The position numbers were made by a program, and so were the translations under genes. From contig NC_091673.1 in assembly GCF_042453785.1 (NCBI RefSeq), positions 1,185,501-1,249,500 on the forward strand: a DNA stretch of 64,000 nt, written 5' to 3'. The DNA is from Malus domestica. Lineage: Eukaryota; Streptophyta; Magnoliopsida; Rosales; Rosaceae. This document shows positions 11,757 through 23,000 of this stretch, piece by piece. The notes beneath the pieces were generated by a model. The model saw nothing but the letters and a program-made list of their open reading frames with translations. It made no database searches and was not told the origin of the DNA. Position 1 is the stretch's first letter. Each line of letters begins with the position of its first letter.

Positions 11757-14679
11757 ATGTCATCGGAATCGTCAACTACGGCGGCGGCGGCGGCGCCCGA
11801 GTCACGTGCGCCGCTTCTTCTCCCCCGCCAGGGGAGCAACGGCCGGGACTCGTCCGACCTCGGCTCCCCGACCGCCCGGACCGGCACGCTGGCGATGCTG
11901 CTGGGACGGGCCACCGGGCGCAGGGGGGCGTCGATGCTGGTGCGGGAGACGGCGGCGCGGGAGCTGGACGAGCGGCGAGCCGACTGGGGGTACTCGAAGC
12001 CGGTGGTGGCTCTGGACATGATGTGGAACACGGCGTTCGTGGTGGTGTCGGTGGTGATGCTGATATGGACGGAGGACGAGCGCCCGAACACGCCGATCCG
12101 GCTGTGGATCTACGGGTATGCGCTCCAGTGTTTTGCACACGTGGTGCTGGTGTGGGTGGAGTACCGGAGGAGGAATAATATTGCTTGGAGGCTTAGTAGG
12201 AGAAACCAGGAGGCCCAGCAGGAGGAGCACCAGGTGGATATCGATGCTGTCGATACCGACGATGAAGAAGCAGCTAGGGAATTGGCGACTTCCACTCGCT
12301 CCAGGTACATATTATTTTCCATTTTTAGTAACTACTTTTTTAAGAATTCATGGAGTTCAATTTGGACAGTAGAAAGCAGTTTGACTAGTAATCTTTGATT
12401 AATGGGCTGCTCTTTCACAAGATTATGTATTACATAGGAGATTAGTGGATATTTAGAGTACTTTATTTCCATTTGTTTGAAGAAATGGGATTGAAACTTG
12501 ACCCAAAAGAAAGAAGAAGAAATTTGAATAGCTCCTTAAACTGGAAACGGGAGTCGAACTAGATTAGTGCAAGAAAGTCCCGTAATCCAATTATTTGTAT
12601 CATTCTATGTCGCCCGACTTAGTATCTTTACTGCATAGCTCAATATGGAACATTGACATCGTTCGCGTGTCTTAGAATTTGGTAGTTTTAAGGAATGGCA
12701 GTGTGAAACCGTGTGGACATGATAGTTATGATTCTAACATTACTCGTATCTTCACAGCTACCATTCACTTTTTTCCCTTACATATGGCAGCTACCATGGC
12801 TATCTCTGTGTTTGTTGTGAAAACCCAACTTCACTCGACCATCAAGGCTTTAATCTTTACATTATTCACATTTTTTGTGATCTAGTTTTCATATAGTTTG
12901 GGGATGATGCAAGCAAAATATGTATCCTTGTTCAATTGACCAAGGTGTTATGAAAACTTGCTATAGCATTTCCAGGCTTTAGCCGTATTTGCAGTTAGAG
13001 TTTTCATCATGTGCTGTCTTAATACTGTGCTGGAAAGGTTTATAAATTACTGACTGACTCTGTTTTATATGGCCTAGTGTCTCTAAACGACTTGAAACGA
13101 TGAATACAATGGCATCATTTCTCTGGTGGATAGTTGGCTTCTATTGGGTAGTTTCTGGGGGTGAAGTTCTTCTGCAAAATGCTCCGCGTTTGTACTGGTA
13201 TTTCTATAATCAATCTATCAAGACTTGTTCCTTGATCTGAAAATATAGGCATCACGTGTGTTTGGCTGTTTATGGAGATATTGAGCTCGTTTGGATGTGC
13301 TTTTAAAATGACTGAAAGTGTTTTTAGAGAAAATATTTTTGAGTTCCAGAAGCACTTTAAGTGCTTTCTACAAGAAGCACCACTTATATTCTTCTTCCAG
13401 GAAGCACTTTAAGTGTTTTTTTCATGATTTATTAGCATTTTTATTAAAGATTGTTTCCAAAAAGATTTTCACCAAAAGCGCTTTGAGTCATTTTAAAAGC
13501 ACATCCAAACGAACTCGTTCTTTCTTTCCCTTTTTATGACTTAGTAATTTTATTTGTTTCAACAAATTGTACATTAGGAATTTTATTAGTTTCACCATAG
13601 GGTAGTTATGACATTATAATGTTAGTGATGAATACAGAAGCTGGGGGAAGGCAGATCACGTTCAAAACCTTGCTTTTGAGTACTATAATGACCGGTAGCT
13701 TTAACACAAGTCACCCTGAGCTGTGCATGATAACTCAATACATATTTTGTAACTGCTAGAATAAAAGAAAAATATCTGATTCCGAATTTGTGCAGGTTGG
13801 CTGTGGTTTTTCTGGCATTTGATGTCTTCTTTGCCATCTTTTGTGTTGTCCTGGCATGTTTGATTGGAGTTGCTCTTTGTTGCTGTTTGCCATGCATCAT
13901 TGCAATTCTTTACACCGTTGCAGGACAGGTATGAAGAGAGAACCTATAACTATGATTCAACGTTTTCTTAACAAATGATGGAGTTGTCACTGCTTATTCT
14001 TGGCTGTTTTTTTTTGGGTGTGACAATGTAGGAAGGTGCATCCGAAGCAGATCTCACTATTCTGCCAAAATACTGGTTTCGAGCGAACAGTGAGGAAAAA
14101 CCTAGTGTTGGAGCAGGGAAAATGATTCCGGCAGAAACAAGCAGCGGGTACCTAGCAGTTGAGCGTGTTCTTTTACCTGAGGATGCGGTATGTTATGGCA
14201 TGTGATCATGCATTGCAATTACGTTTCAGTATATTAATGAAAAAATCCATTTGCCCTACTAGAAAATGAATAATACTTGCATTCCCCCTTTTGGCGAATG
14301 AGCTCATTCTCCCACTTGCAATAACGTATTTTCATCATACAAATATCATAATCGAAAACATTAAATGTCTCAATTTTCATCTGAAGATAATCCTTCCAAA
14401 ACATCATTCAGTCAGATACATGTCTGCATATACGTCTTATTGCATTTGCAACATTTTAATTTCTGACGGATTTTTATGCTTTAAAGATTTATGGTCGTTC
14501 GGTTTTATTCCTTTCAGGAATGTTGTATATGTCTCAGCCCGTATGAGGATGGGGCAGAGCTTCATACGCTTCCCTGTAATCATCATTTCCACGCTACGTG
14601 CATTGTGAAATGGCTTAAAATGAATGCAACATGTCCTCTCTGCAAGTACAACATTCTCAAGGGAAATGATCCGGTTTAA
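11757..14679 (+). CDS. Membrane-anchored RING-H2 E3 ubiquitin ligase, At1g12760/At1g63170-like, 5 exons
   Basis: Exons: 11757-12304, 13078-13197, 13796-13928, 14032-14187, 14518-14679; 1119 nt, 372 aa, frame conserved at each GT-AG junction. The protein has an Ala/Arg-rich soluble head, two hydrophobic segments in exon 1 (around [20 protein letters not shown] and [20 protein letters not shown]), one in exon 2 ([16 protein letters not shown]), a long one in exon 3 rich in Cys, then a C-terminal RING-H2 finger (residues about 321-360): [13 protein letters not shown] and CPLC supply the eight zinc ligands in C3-H2-C3 order. RING-H2 proteins recruit E2 enzymes for ubiquitin transfer; substrate is unknown. 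Exon 1 is strikingly GC-rich. Intron 2 holds a 236-bp MITE. The gene converges on LPXC. Confidence 0.95.
13283..13518. repeat. MITE copy inside RING-gene intron 2
   Basis: Full-length family member bounded by GAGCTCGTTTGGATGTGC and GCACATCCAAACGAACTC, with AAGCACTTTAAGTGCTTTC in the centre. Lies wholly within the 598-bp intron, so it does not disturb coding sequence. Confidence 0.85.
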
Positions 14680-15222
14680 AGGATCGATAGGAAACTGCAA
14701 GTACCGTATGTACAGAAAATGTGATGACTGCAAAGCTTTTCAAATAGTTATATCGATATTGACTTACAGCTTACCAAACTGTACCCCATTGTGTCTGTTT
14801 TCCGGCCATTTGGAGTCGCCTTTGATTCTTTCAGTTTTTGTCTGTGCTGTTTCATGCCTGTGCAAAAATGGAGATAGAGATAACAGGCTTCAAAATCTTG
14901 TTAATCTGTTACGTAGCTTTCCTTTCCTAGCAAGGAAAAACGATTGTTTTGCGTATCTATGTATTCGTGTTATTGATACGAGGTTGCTAAGAGTTCATCT
15001 TGTAATTCGGCTACTTTGGCATAGCGACAGGGTTTTTTGCGGGTCATCGATAAACAACGTTTTATTTTGCTTCGTTAAGAACATAATGTTACACTGTTAA
15101 GCCTTGATGGATTACACAAGCTCTGATTCTGCGCACTTCCTTCTCTATTTTTCTGCAACTGCATTTCCAGGTTGGTGCAACGTTACGACTTCAAGAGGAC
15201 CAAAAGATAATCCGTGATCCTT
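14680..15222. other. Convergent 3' region between the RING gene and LPXC
   Basis: About 540 bp between two stop codons on opposite strands, presumably the two 3' UTRs. A 158-codon frame at 14624-15100 only overlaps the RING stop in another frame. No other feature is recognised. Confidence 0.4.
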
Positions 15223-17380
15223 TTATATAGTTCCCGACAGCCGGCGAACTAAATCGGAATGCAGTGCATGGCCACCCTGCGTGACATGCCACGAAACAAA
15301 CAAAGGAATTGATTGAATATCCCATAACCATTTTATCCCAAGCACTGCGTGGACATAAAAACGAGCCAGACTTATGGAATCCGCACAACGAATACCTTGT
15401 ATGCCACTATATGTGCCACTGGAAGCCCTTGGCTTCCAAACCTTGCGAAAAGGGAAAGGTCGCCGATAAGATCTAAGACCTTGTGTCGACAAGGTTCATC
15501 TGGAAAACGCAGCGGTGGGTTCAACCAACCCTTACTAGCACTGCATGAGGAAAACAGGATGAAGTTTCAGTGGGGAAAACAAGTAAGAACCGAGAGATTC
15601 TTCGAACTTTATACCATTTTCTGCCTGAACTCGTTGCTTAACGTGTATAAAATCAAATCCAACCGGAAACTCTCGTGTCAGTTCAGGTCAATCCATATTT
15701 GATCACCCATGTCACCCCCTATCGAGTTCAAATCAACATAAATCCGAGCATCTTACCTGCAAACAATTGCGTTTTCTAACCCACCACCTTTTATGAGTCC
15801 TGCCTCGCGCATTCGCTCCACCTGTTAGAACACGGATTCAAGCATTAACGTAATAACTTGAACAATACATTACTAATCTAAAACCAAAAACAGAGTAATG
15901 GCAAGACTACTGATGGAGAACAATTCAGTACCGACCTCCTCGTAAATGCAAAAGGTTCTTGACAAAGCAATCTGCTTGGAATAGAAAGAGTTATCCAAGG
16001 AGGTGACAGAAAACCACTGGCAGCCAATAGCATCCACCTACAGGAAGTGTCAAACAAGTAACCCGAAAATCAGCCCACAAATTCCCACATTTGGACAAAG
16101 AAGTTGAAGAAAAACAAAATAATGTGTAGATATTTGATAGCCATTCCTCTCATTAACTAACCAATCTCTTTCAATTGATGATGATTAAAAAGAATAACTA
16201 TTTGCTTCACATTCCAATTCCATGCTGTTAGTACAGACAGTTTTCAATCCGGGAAAATGTGTACCTGCGGAAAGTCAATCCCGTAAGTGATACGGATTTC
16301 TGGTGATGGGAAAGCAGCTACAAAAGAATTATTCCTCCAGACATGAACTGGCTCGTTCATATGTGCCGCCATCTTTTCACAACAGTTGCCATGCTCATCT
16401 GTTGCCTCTTTTAGACCAACTTGTTTTATAGCCTCCACCCATTCTCTTGCTGACCCATCAAAAATAGGAACCTGCACGACTTGATTTTGAGCATGATCAT
16501 TTCTCCTATGTCATCTTCGATAACCAGTAAGGATAGCGATTTTGACACTCCTTTTTCAACCATCTACACTCTAAGCTGAATATTTTACAATTCTTCTGCA
16601 TTAACACGAGGAGTGCTAAGGGAGGAGTGTCCCCGTTTGCATTTGGGAATGCTTCTGAAAGGGCTAAGAGTACTTTGACAACCAAAAGCACTTCTGAGTT
16701 CCGACTAAGTTTGAATTTCCGGTCAAGCACTTGGAAGTCTTTTAGAAGCAATTCCAATCGAGTCCAAAAGCTTTAAACCATCAGTAATTCTTCATGTTCT
16801 AAATTATGATTGCCTCAAATTACTTGGAAGTGGCAATTACACAGTTCAAGTTCCCAAAAAAACCTACCCAAGTCCTCATACAAATCGAAAAAATTCACAA
16901 CTTTATGGTACCAACCTCAACATCGATATCTTCGGGGTCCGAGTTCTTGACCTCAATCCGGCAATTGTCAACCTCCATAGCTTCCAAAGCCGAAAGCAAA
17001 TGCTCAACTGTCCGAATTTTGACCCCATCTTTACAGAGAGTGGTGCAGAGAGGCGATTCCTCGGCAAACTCAACCGAAGCTCGAATCGCATTTGACCGGC
17101 AAACAAAGTATCTCCCTTTGCCGGCGTGATCCGGCCACAATTTCACGGCGGAGACCTTGCCGCTGTGCAAGCTCTTCCCTTTCCGCTCTATGCATCCCGC
17201 TAAGGTCTGCTGAAGCCTACCGGTCTGTAATCAAATAAGAAAAAAACACACTCAGACACATTTTCCCGCGATTTTTCCGCTTGGTTGCTGAGAAAATGCA
17301 TTCAGAGAGAGAAATTATACAGATTTCCAGAAGATGGATTTGGAGGACTTGAATGCGTTGAAGGCACTGGAGAGTGTCAT
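15223..17380 (-). CDS. LPXC: LPXC: UDP-3-O-acyl-N-acetylglucosamine deacetylase, 7 exons
   Basis: Minus-strand exons in transcript order: 17380-17321, 17224-16916, 16471-16265, 16037-15936, 15821-15757, 15540-15396, 15276-15223; 942 nt, 313 aa. LpxC is the zinc-dependent deacetylase of the lipid A pathway; plants keep a nuclear-coded, mitochondrion-targeted version making lipid-A-like precursors. Visible landmarks: LHSG motif (about residue 39); the first zinc ligand His in VEHLL (about 95); His and Asp ligands in [11 protein letters not shown] (about 267 and 271); the late active-site His in GGHALHSDL (about 299). The hydrophobic, Ser/Lys-rich first 20 residues fit a short mitochondrial presequence. 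The chosen ATG is the first in frame. Intron 2 contains a decayed MITE-like segment. It lies head-to-head with NUP155, separated by a Pack-MULE-like element. Confidence 0.96.
16625..16765. repeat. Decayed MITE-like segment in LPXC intron 2
   Basis: CCCCGTTTGCATTTGGGAAT at one end and AATTCCAATCGAGTCC at the other, with GAAAGGGCTAAGAG, AAAAGCACTTCTG and CAAGCACTTGGAAG between. The plan resembles the GAGCTCGTTTGGA family but identity is low, so it may be a related family. Confidence 0.4.
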
Positions 17381-18003
17381 AGCTTGCTGGATTGACGGCG
17401 AGTGTCGAAACGCCGTCGTCTCGCGCCTTAAACTAGGGATTTCGCGGTGGATCTTTGGCGGGACTGTGTGCGAGCTAGGGCTTTCTACTGGTTTTGCCCG
17501 ACTGACTGGAGACTAAATTTTGGGTTCCAATTTTTAGGCTTTCAAAAAAATAATTGTTAATGGCATTTTAAAAGTTTACTTTTTATCTTAAATTTTTTAT
17601 AACTCAAAAAATTAATAAGGATGTAAAATGAGATTTTTGAATTGTTAATAACAATTTTTTATAAAAAAATAAAAGAAAATTGGAGTTTATTTGTTTATTT
17701 TGTGACAGGATAATAAAAGCATCTCAAATTGCAGTTTTATTTAATTAATTCTGTTATTTAAGGAAAAATATGTTATTTTTTGTGACAGGATGTTTAAACT
17801 TCAGATGCAGGACAATTCGCCATCTACAAATGTTAAGGAATAAAAGATGAAGGCAAATTTCTATAAACATAATAGTCCAACTTGAGTTTACGGATTTCCA
17901 AAATATTATTAAGGTCTAACTCAATTGAGGTTTTTTGTTTTTGAAATATAATAGCTTCCTTAATTTTTGTAATTTGTGAGAATCAATTCAAATATGGTAA
18001 ACA
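17381..18003. other. LPXC upstream region
   Basis: GC-rich first 130 bp (probable LPXC promoter/5' UTR), then AT-rich sequence. The words TTTTGTGACAGGAT occur twice (17698 and 17779 areas), a small duplication. No other gene or bounded repeat. Confidence 0.4.
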
Positions 18004-18012
18004 AATTTTTTT
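18004..18012. repeat. 9-bp target-site duplication, left copy (AATTTTTTT)
   Basis: Identical to 19422-19430 and directly abuts the first base of the inverted arms of the 18013-19421 element. Low complexity weakens the evidence, but the position is exact on both sides. Confidence 0.7.
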
Positions 18013-19421
18013 GGGTTAATCTCTGTTTACTAACCTGAAGTTTCGTGGTTTTCAACATTTGGTACATGAAGTTTTTTTCATCCCAGAGTTATACCTCAAG
18101 TCTTAATTTTGGGACAGTTTCGTACATTCCGTTAGTTTTTCTGTTAACTGATGACGTGACGCTCACGTGGGCAATGACTTGGCGCCACGTGGATATTAAA
18201 AAAATTAAAAATAATAAAATAACAACAAATTAAATTTAAAAAAAAAAAACTCCATCTCTCTCTTTCTTCCCCCTCTTCGCCCTCTCTACCAAACCCTAAC
18301 CCTAAATTCCAACCTCCCACACTTCCTGCAATCAACCCTCATCGCCAGCCACACTCCAATCCAACCCCCATTGCCTTCTTCTTCAATCATCGTCGCTATC
18401 CCCGTGACCGCGACTGCAACTGAATTGCTCCCGACGTAAAACCACCGATCGTGATCGTATTTTGACATCGTCCTCACCAGATTCTCCACGAAGAACACCG
18501 TGTCATCGTCACCAAACACGAACCACCTCACATTCGGCTCGCCGCGATCGACGACCTCCTTGACCATGCATGCCACGCGGATCGCGGAACGGCGCCCTCC
18601 ATTGAAAGTGTACGGAAAACAGGAGGTATCACCGGAGACGACGACAGGAGCGATGGACTTCTCGCCGGAGGAGTCGATTGGTGCACGATCAAGAAACGCG
18701 AAGGCGTGGATGGAGGCGGGGGAGCACCAGAGGCGGAGGTATGGCTCGCGGCGGGACCAGGAGCGGGAGGAGGACGTGACGGCGAAGACGAGGTGGCTGC
18801 GTGTGGTGGGGGAGGAAGTGTAGCGAGAGAGAAGGGCTGGCAGCGTGTGGAGGAAGAGGAAGTAGAGGTTGAGGAAAACAGAGAGGAATAACATGAGGGC
18901 TTTGAAGTGGGCGAGGGTTAAGGTTCTGGGCATTACAGACAGGAAGGGGAAAGAGATATCGGTATCGAATTGCTTTGCCGGCGGGGTTGGTTTTTCGTTT
19001 GATTTTCTGGTACATTTAAAAAGTTACAGCGAAGATGATGAACTAGTTGCAGTCGAAGGCGATGGGGTTGGATTTGAGGGTGGCTGGCTATGAGGGTTGA
19101 TTGCAGGAAGTGTGGGAGGTTGGAATTTGGGGGTTAGGGTTTGGTTGAGAGGGCGAAGATAGGGAAGAAAGAGGGAGAGAGGGTGTTTTTTTTTAAATTT
19201 TAAATTTTGTTATTTTATTATTTTTAATATCCACGTGGCACCCAGTCATTGTCCACGTGGGTGCCACATCATCAGTTGACAGAAAAACTAACGGAAAACT
19301 TAACAAATGTACGAAACTGTCCCAAAATTAAGACTTGATGTATGACTCTGGGATGAAAAAAACTTCATGTACCAAATGTTGAAAACCACGAAACTTTAGG
19401 GTAGTAAACAGAGATTAACCC
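18013..19421. mobile_element. Pack-MULE-like element with long inverted arms and captured gene fragment
   Basis: 1409 bp. The ends are inverted repeats: left GGGTTAATCTCTGTTTAC, right its exact complement, and the arms align for about 365 bp (18013-18377 against 19053-19421) with small differences, sharing words such as CAACATTTGGTACATGAAG, TTTTGGGACAGTTTCGTACA and CCTCCCACACTTCCTGCAAT. A 9-bp direct duplication flanks it. Nine-base duplications plus long terminal inverted repeats are the hallmark of Mutator-like elements. The centre is not transposase but a host-gene fragment, so this fits a Pack-MULE. It sits between the divergent LPXC and NUP155 genes. CACGTG-type G-box words near both arms could carry regulatory activity, which is conjecture. 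Confidence 0.88.
18395..18933 (-). pseudogene. Captured fragment of a DUF604 (fringe-related) glycosyltransferase
   Basis: The minus-strand frame (start 18933) encodes a hydrophobic stretch followed by VFAVTSSSRSW, VVVSGDTSCF, then RWFVFGDDDTVFFVENLV and YDHDRWFYVGSNS. These are landmarks of the plant DUF604/galactosyltransferase-like family, including the Asp-rich sugar-nucleotide motif. Homology stops at about 18395, where the frame reads into the inverted arm and gains an unrelated tail, so the catalytic domain is truncated. It represents roughly the first 180 codons of the source gene and appears intron-free in this part. Expression is unknown; product function is unlikely without the rest of the domain. 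Confidence 0.8.
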
Positions 19422-19430
19422 AATTTTTTT
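19422..19430. repeat. 9-bp target-site duplication, right copy (AATTTTTTT)
   Basis: Matches 18004-18012 exactly and directly follows the final C of the right inverted arm. Confidence 0.7.
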
Positions 19431-20012
19431 ATTTGACAATCTTAATAAACTTACCTGATTCTACATTTAAAATTGACGTAAAAGAGGAATGTTTAAGCTC
19501 AAAACATTATAAGAGAAATATGCCCAGATTAAATTCCTCTCACTATTTGGTTTACAATTTCCCAATCAAGCAAGGGCTCTTTTGATGCTAGGATAAATAC
19601 ACTCACTAACAATCCAAGGTATATGCTATTACTTTGAGCAAGAAAAACAAAATAATAACAAAATTAAAACGAACGAAGGAAAAAAAAGAAAAAAAGAAGG
19701 AAGAATCAAAATTTAGGCGCTCCGGTGAACCGAGCCGTTCAGCGAACCGGACCCTCCGGGTTATCCCCAAAGCACCTTTTAATTTGCCCGCCACAAACAA
19801 AACCCTCCCCAAAACCCTAATTTACGAATCTCCCCCACTTCCCTACTCTCTCAGTCGTAGCCGTGTGAAAATTTGCTCTCCAATCCAAAGACTTTCCCTG
19901 TTTGGTTCCCGAGAAAGGGAGGGAAAACCGACTCAAGATTTCAGTTTTACACCCCGAAGGGCTTCAATTTTTTTCAATTTTGCCCGTTCGGAGTTCTAGG
20001 GTTTTGAACGCC
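19431..20012. promoter_or_regulatory. NUP155 upstream region and 5' UTR
   Basis: About 580 bp between the Pack-MULE and the NUP155 ATG. AT-rich to 19690, then rich in C and purines (AAAACCCTAA, CCCTACTCTCTCAG), typical of plant housekeeping leaders. No TATA element is obvious. The exact start site cannot be read. Confidence 0.4.
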
Positions 20013-23000
20013 ATGTCCTGGGAGGACGAAGTCGTTATGCGTGATGTCACCCATGCGGGTATCGTCGTCGGCGACCGCATTGGCCGTGAAGTCGCGTCGC
20101 AGCTCGATCTTGAAGAAGCCCTAGAAGCGTCCCGATACGTTAGTCACCCCTATTCTACTCATCCCAGAGAGGTAATTTCCGTAATTTATGCGAATTAAAA
20201 GCTTTGATTTTTGTTGTAAAAGTTTGATATTTAGGGCTCAGATTGCAATGTGTTAATTTTGGGCTCATTGTTTCTCTCTTGTAAGATTTCTGGCTTTGTT
20301 ATTCGATCTTTGAGAAGTATATATTCACAAGTATAATTTCATTCCAATCATTGTTAGTATAACCTTCTTGAACTGGATCATTGTTCTTGAACTGAAGTAT
20401 CGGCATTTACCGGTGTACTGGGTAAATGATAGGACTTCATGAATTTGTTGTATTTCCTTGGTTTTTCAGCACTACCGCACTGGTGGATCACTAAGTATAT
20501 TATTTAGGCAATGTGTGTGAGAGTTGCGTAGCACATATGGTATTTATCATGTGTGCCATTTTAGTTGGCAATCTTCTGACAGTCAATGGGTATCGTTCTT
20601 TCTAAATGACTTGATCTCAACATTAGTAATGTATTATATTATTTCTAATAAATTAATTATGATAAAATTCATTTTTGATGTGTTATTTACACTTGTTTTC
20701 TGCTCATAAGTAGTGCCATATTTCATGTTATTGTTTAACAATCTGATATTACAGTGGGATCATATTTTTGTTTAGATTGTATGACTTGAATTCAGTTCTG
20801 TTCTCTAAAGCTTTACAATGATGTTTATTCCATTGCAGTGGCCACCTTTGGTTGAGGTGGTGGATACTTGGGAGTTGCCTCTCGTACTTATTGAAAGATA
20901 CAATGCAGCTGGTGGGGAAGGAAATTCATTATGTGGGATTTTTCCCGAGATTCGTAGGGCATGGGCATCAGTAGATAACTCCTTGTTTCTCTGGCGTTTC
21001 GACAAGTGGTGAGTATATAGTCATAAGATGATAATACTACTAATAGAAAACCTATGAAAATAAATAATTTCAAGATGCGGATATCATAACTAGTACCATA
21101 CTTGTAGCTTTTTGACCACTGGTCCATGGGTTTCATCTCCACGCTTTCGATTAAATCCCTCTGACATTCTCTATTTATCAGGGATGGACAATGTCCAGAA
21201 TATAGCGGGGAGGATCAAGCTATTTGTGCTGTTGGCCTTGCTAAATCTAAACCTGGTGTTTTCATTGAAGCTATTCAGTATCTTTTGATTTTGGCAACCC
21301 CTGTTGAGGTATGTTGGTTATTATCTCCTTTGTTTATGTCTATATCCCCATGGGTACAATTCTGACAATTGAAAACAAAATTTCCAGGCATTGCCTGGTT
21401 GATCCCACATAGATTGTGGTGTTAAGATTAATTGCTGCTTTAGAATTATTTTTCATTTTTTTACCTTTTTCCTGTGAAGTTAGTGATGACTGCTTAAAGT
21501 TGTGACCAGTGGGTATACATTGCTCTTAATCATACTTGGATATTTTTATAAGTTGGATTAAGACACTTATTTTATCTAAACTAAGGATAGAGTTTTCCCT
21601 AAGCAAGTTGGTGCCCGCAGTTCGAGTCTTGGAAAAAACTATCTGGAGACGGGTATGGCTTGGTAGAAGCCTCCAGTATTGGTCTGCCTTTCTCTTTAGA
21701 AGATATTTAACTTGAGAATTGAATATTCAGTCATAATTAGTTGCAATTTTTTTAATTTTCTGTATTTGACTTTGTTGACTTTTGTTTAAGCTGTATCTTC
21801 TGTTTGATACTTGCCATAAGGGTTTCTTTTAATTTGTTTGCAGCGTAGAACTTTTAACAATTTCTAGTTGAAGTTTGTAGTTTTCCTTAATGGTCTCTGT
21901 CTTTTATCAGTTAAGTCTTGTAGGTGTATGTTGCTCTGGAGGGGCTGGTGGCACAGATCCTTATGCAGAGGTCTCACTACAGCCATTGCCAGAGTATACA
22001 GTACCATCTGACGGAATCACAATGACATGTATCACGTGTACTGACAAGGGTCGTATTTTCCTTGCTGGGCGTGATGGCCACATTTATGAGCTACATTATA
22101 CGACTGGATCAGGCTGGCAAAAGCGTTGTCGGAAAGTTTGTCTGACTGCTGGTATAGGAAGTGTTATTTCAAGGTTGGTTGGACTATCTTATTTTTTCCT
22201 TCTTTGCTCTCTTCAAAGTTGTAATTATTCTGGTGGTTTTTCCAATTGGTGGGTTTTCCAATTTCCACCTAAAAGTTTGAAGTTGGATATTCTTTTTCTT
22301 AGATAACATATTCACATGACATGTTTTGTTTCGTTTGTTTTCAGATGGGTAGTACCTAATGTTTTTAAGTTTGGAGCTGTTGACCCCATTGTTGAAATGG
22401 TTTTTGATAATGAAAGGCATATCCTGTATGCACGGACTGAAGAAATGAAACTTCAGGTGTATATTGTGGGGCAAAATGCTGATGGGCCATTGAAGAAAGT
22501 GGCAGAAGAAAGGAATCTGATAAATCAGAGGGATCATTATGGGGGTAGACAATCAACTGGACCTAGAGGTCCAAATCGATTGCCAAAGTCATCAATAGTC
22601 TGCATATCACCATTGTCTACACTGGAATCCAAGTCTCTACACCTTGTTGCTGTTTTGTCAGATGGCAGAAGGATGTATCTTACCACTTCTCCTTCTAGTG
22701 GAAATCTAGGTGGGTTCAATACAAACCATTATAAACCTACCTGTTTAAAAGTTGTGACAACAAGGCCTTCTCCTCCACTAGGGGTCAGTGGTGGACTTGC
22801 CTTTGGAAGCGTGTCTCTTGCGGGTAGGTCTCAGAATGATGATCTCTCCCTAAAGGTTGAGGCAGGACATTATTCTGCTGGAACTCTTGTCCTTTCTGAT
22901 TCATCTCCAGCAACCACAACTTCTCTTCTTATTGTGAGCCGTGATTCAACAGCACAATCAACTGGGTTAAGTACTTCAGGGATAAGTTCCAGGAGTTCTC

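Noticed and set aside
11738-12230. Several long ORFs on both strands over the RING exon 1
   Set aside because: They are shadows of the GC-rich exon, full of Pro/Arg/Ala, with no domain.
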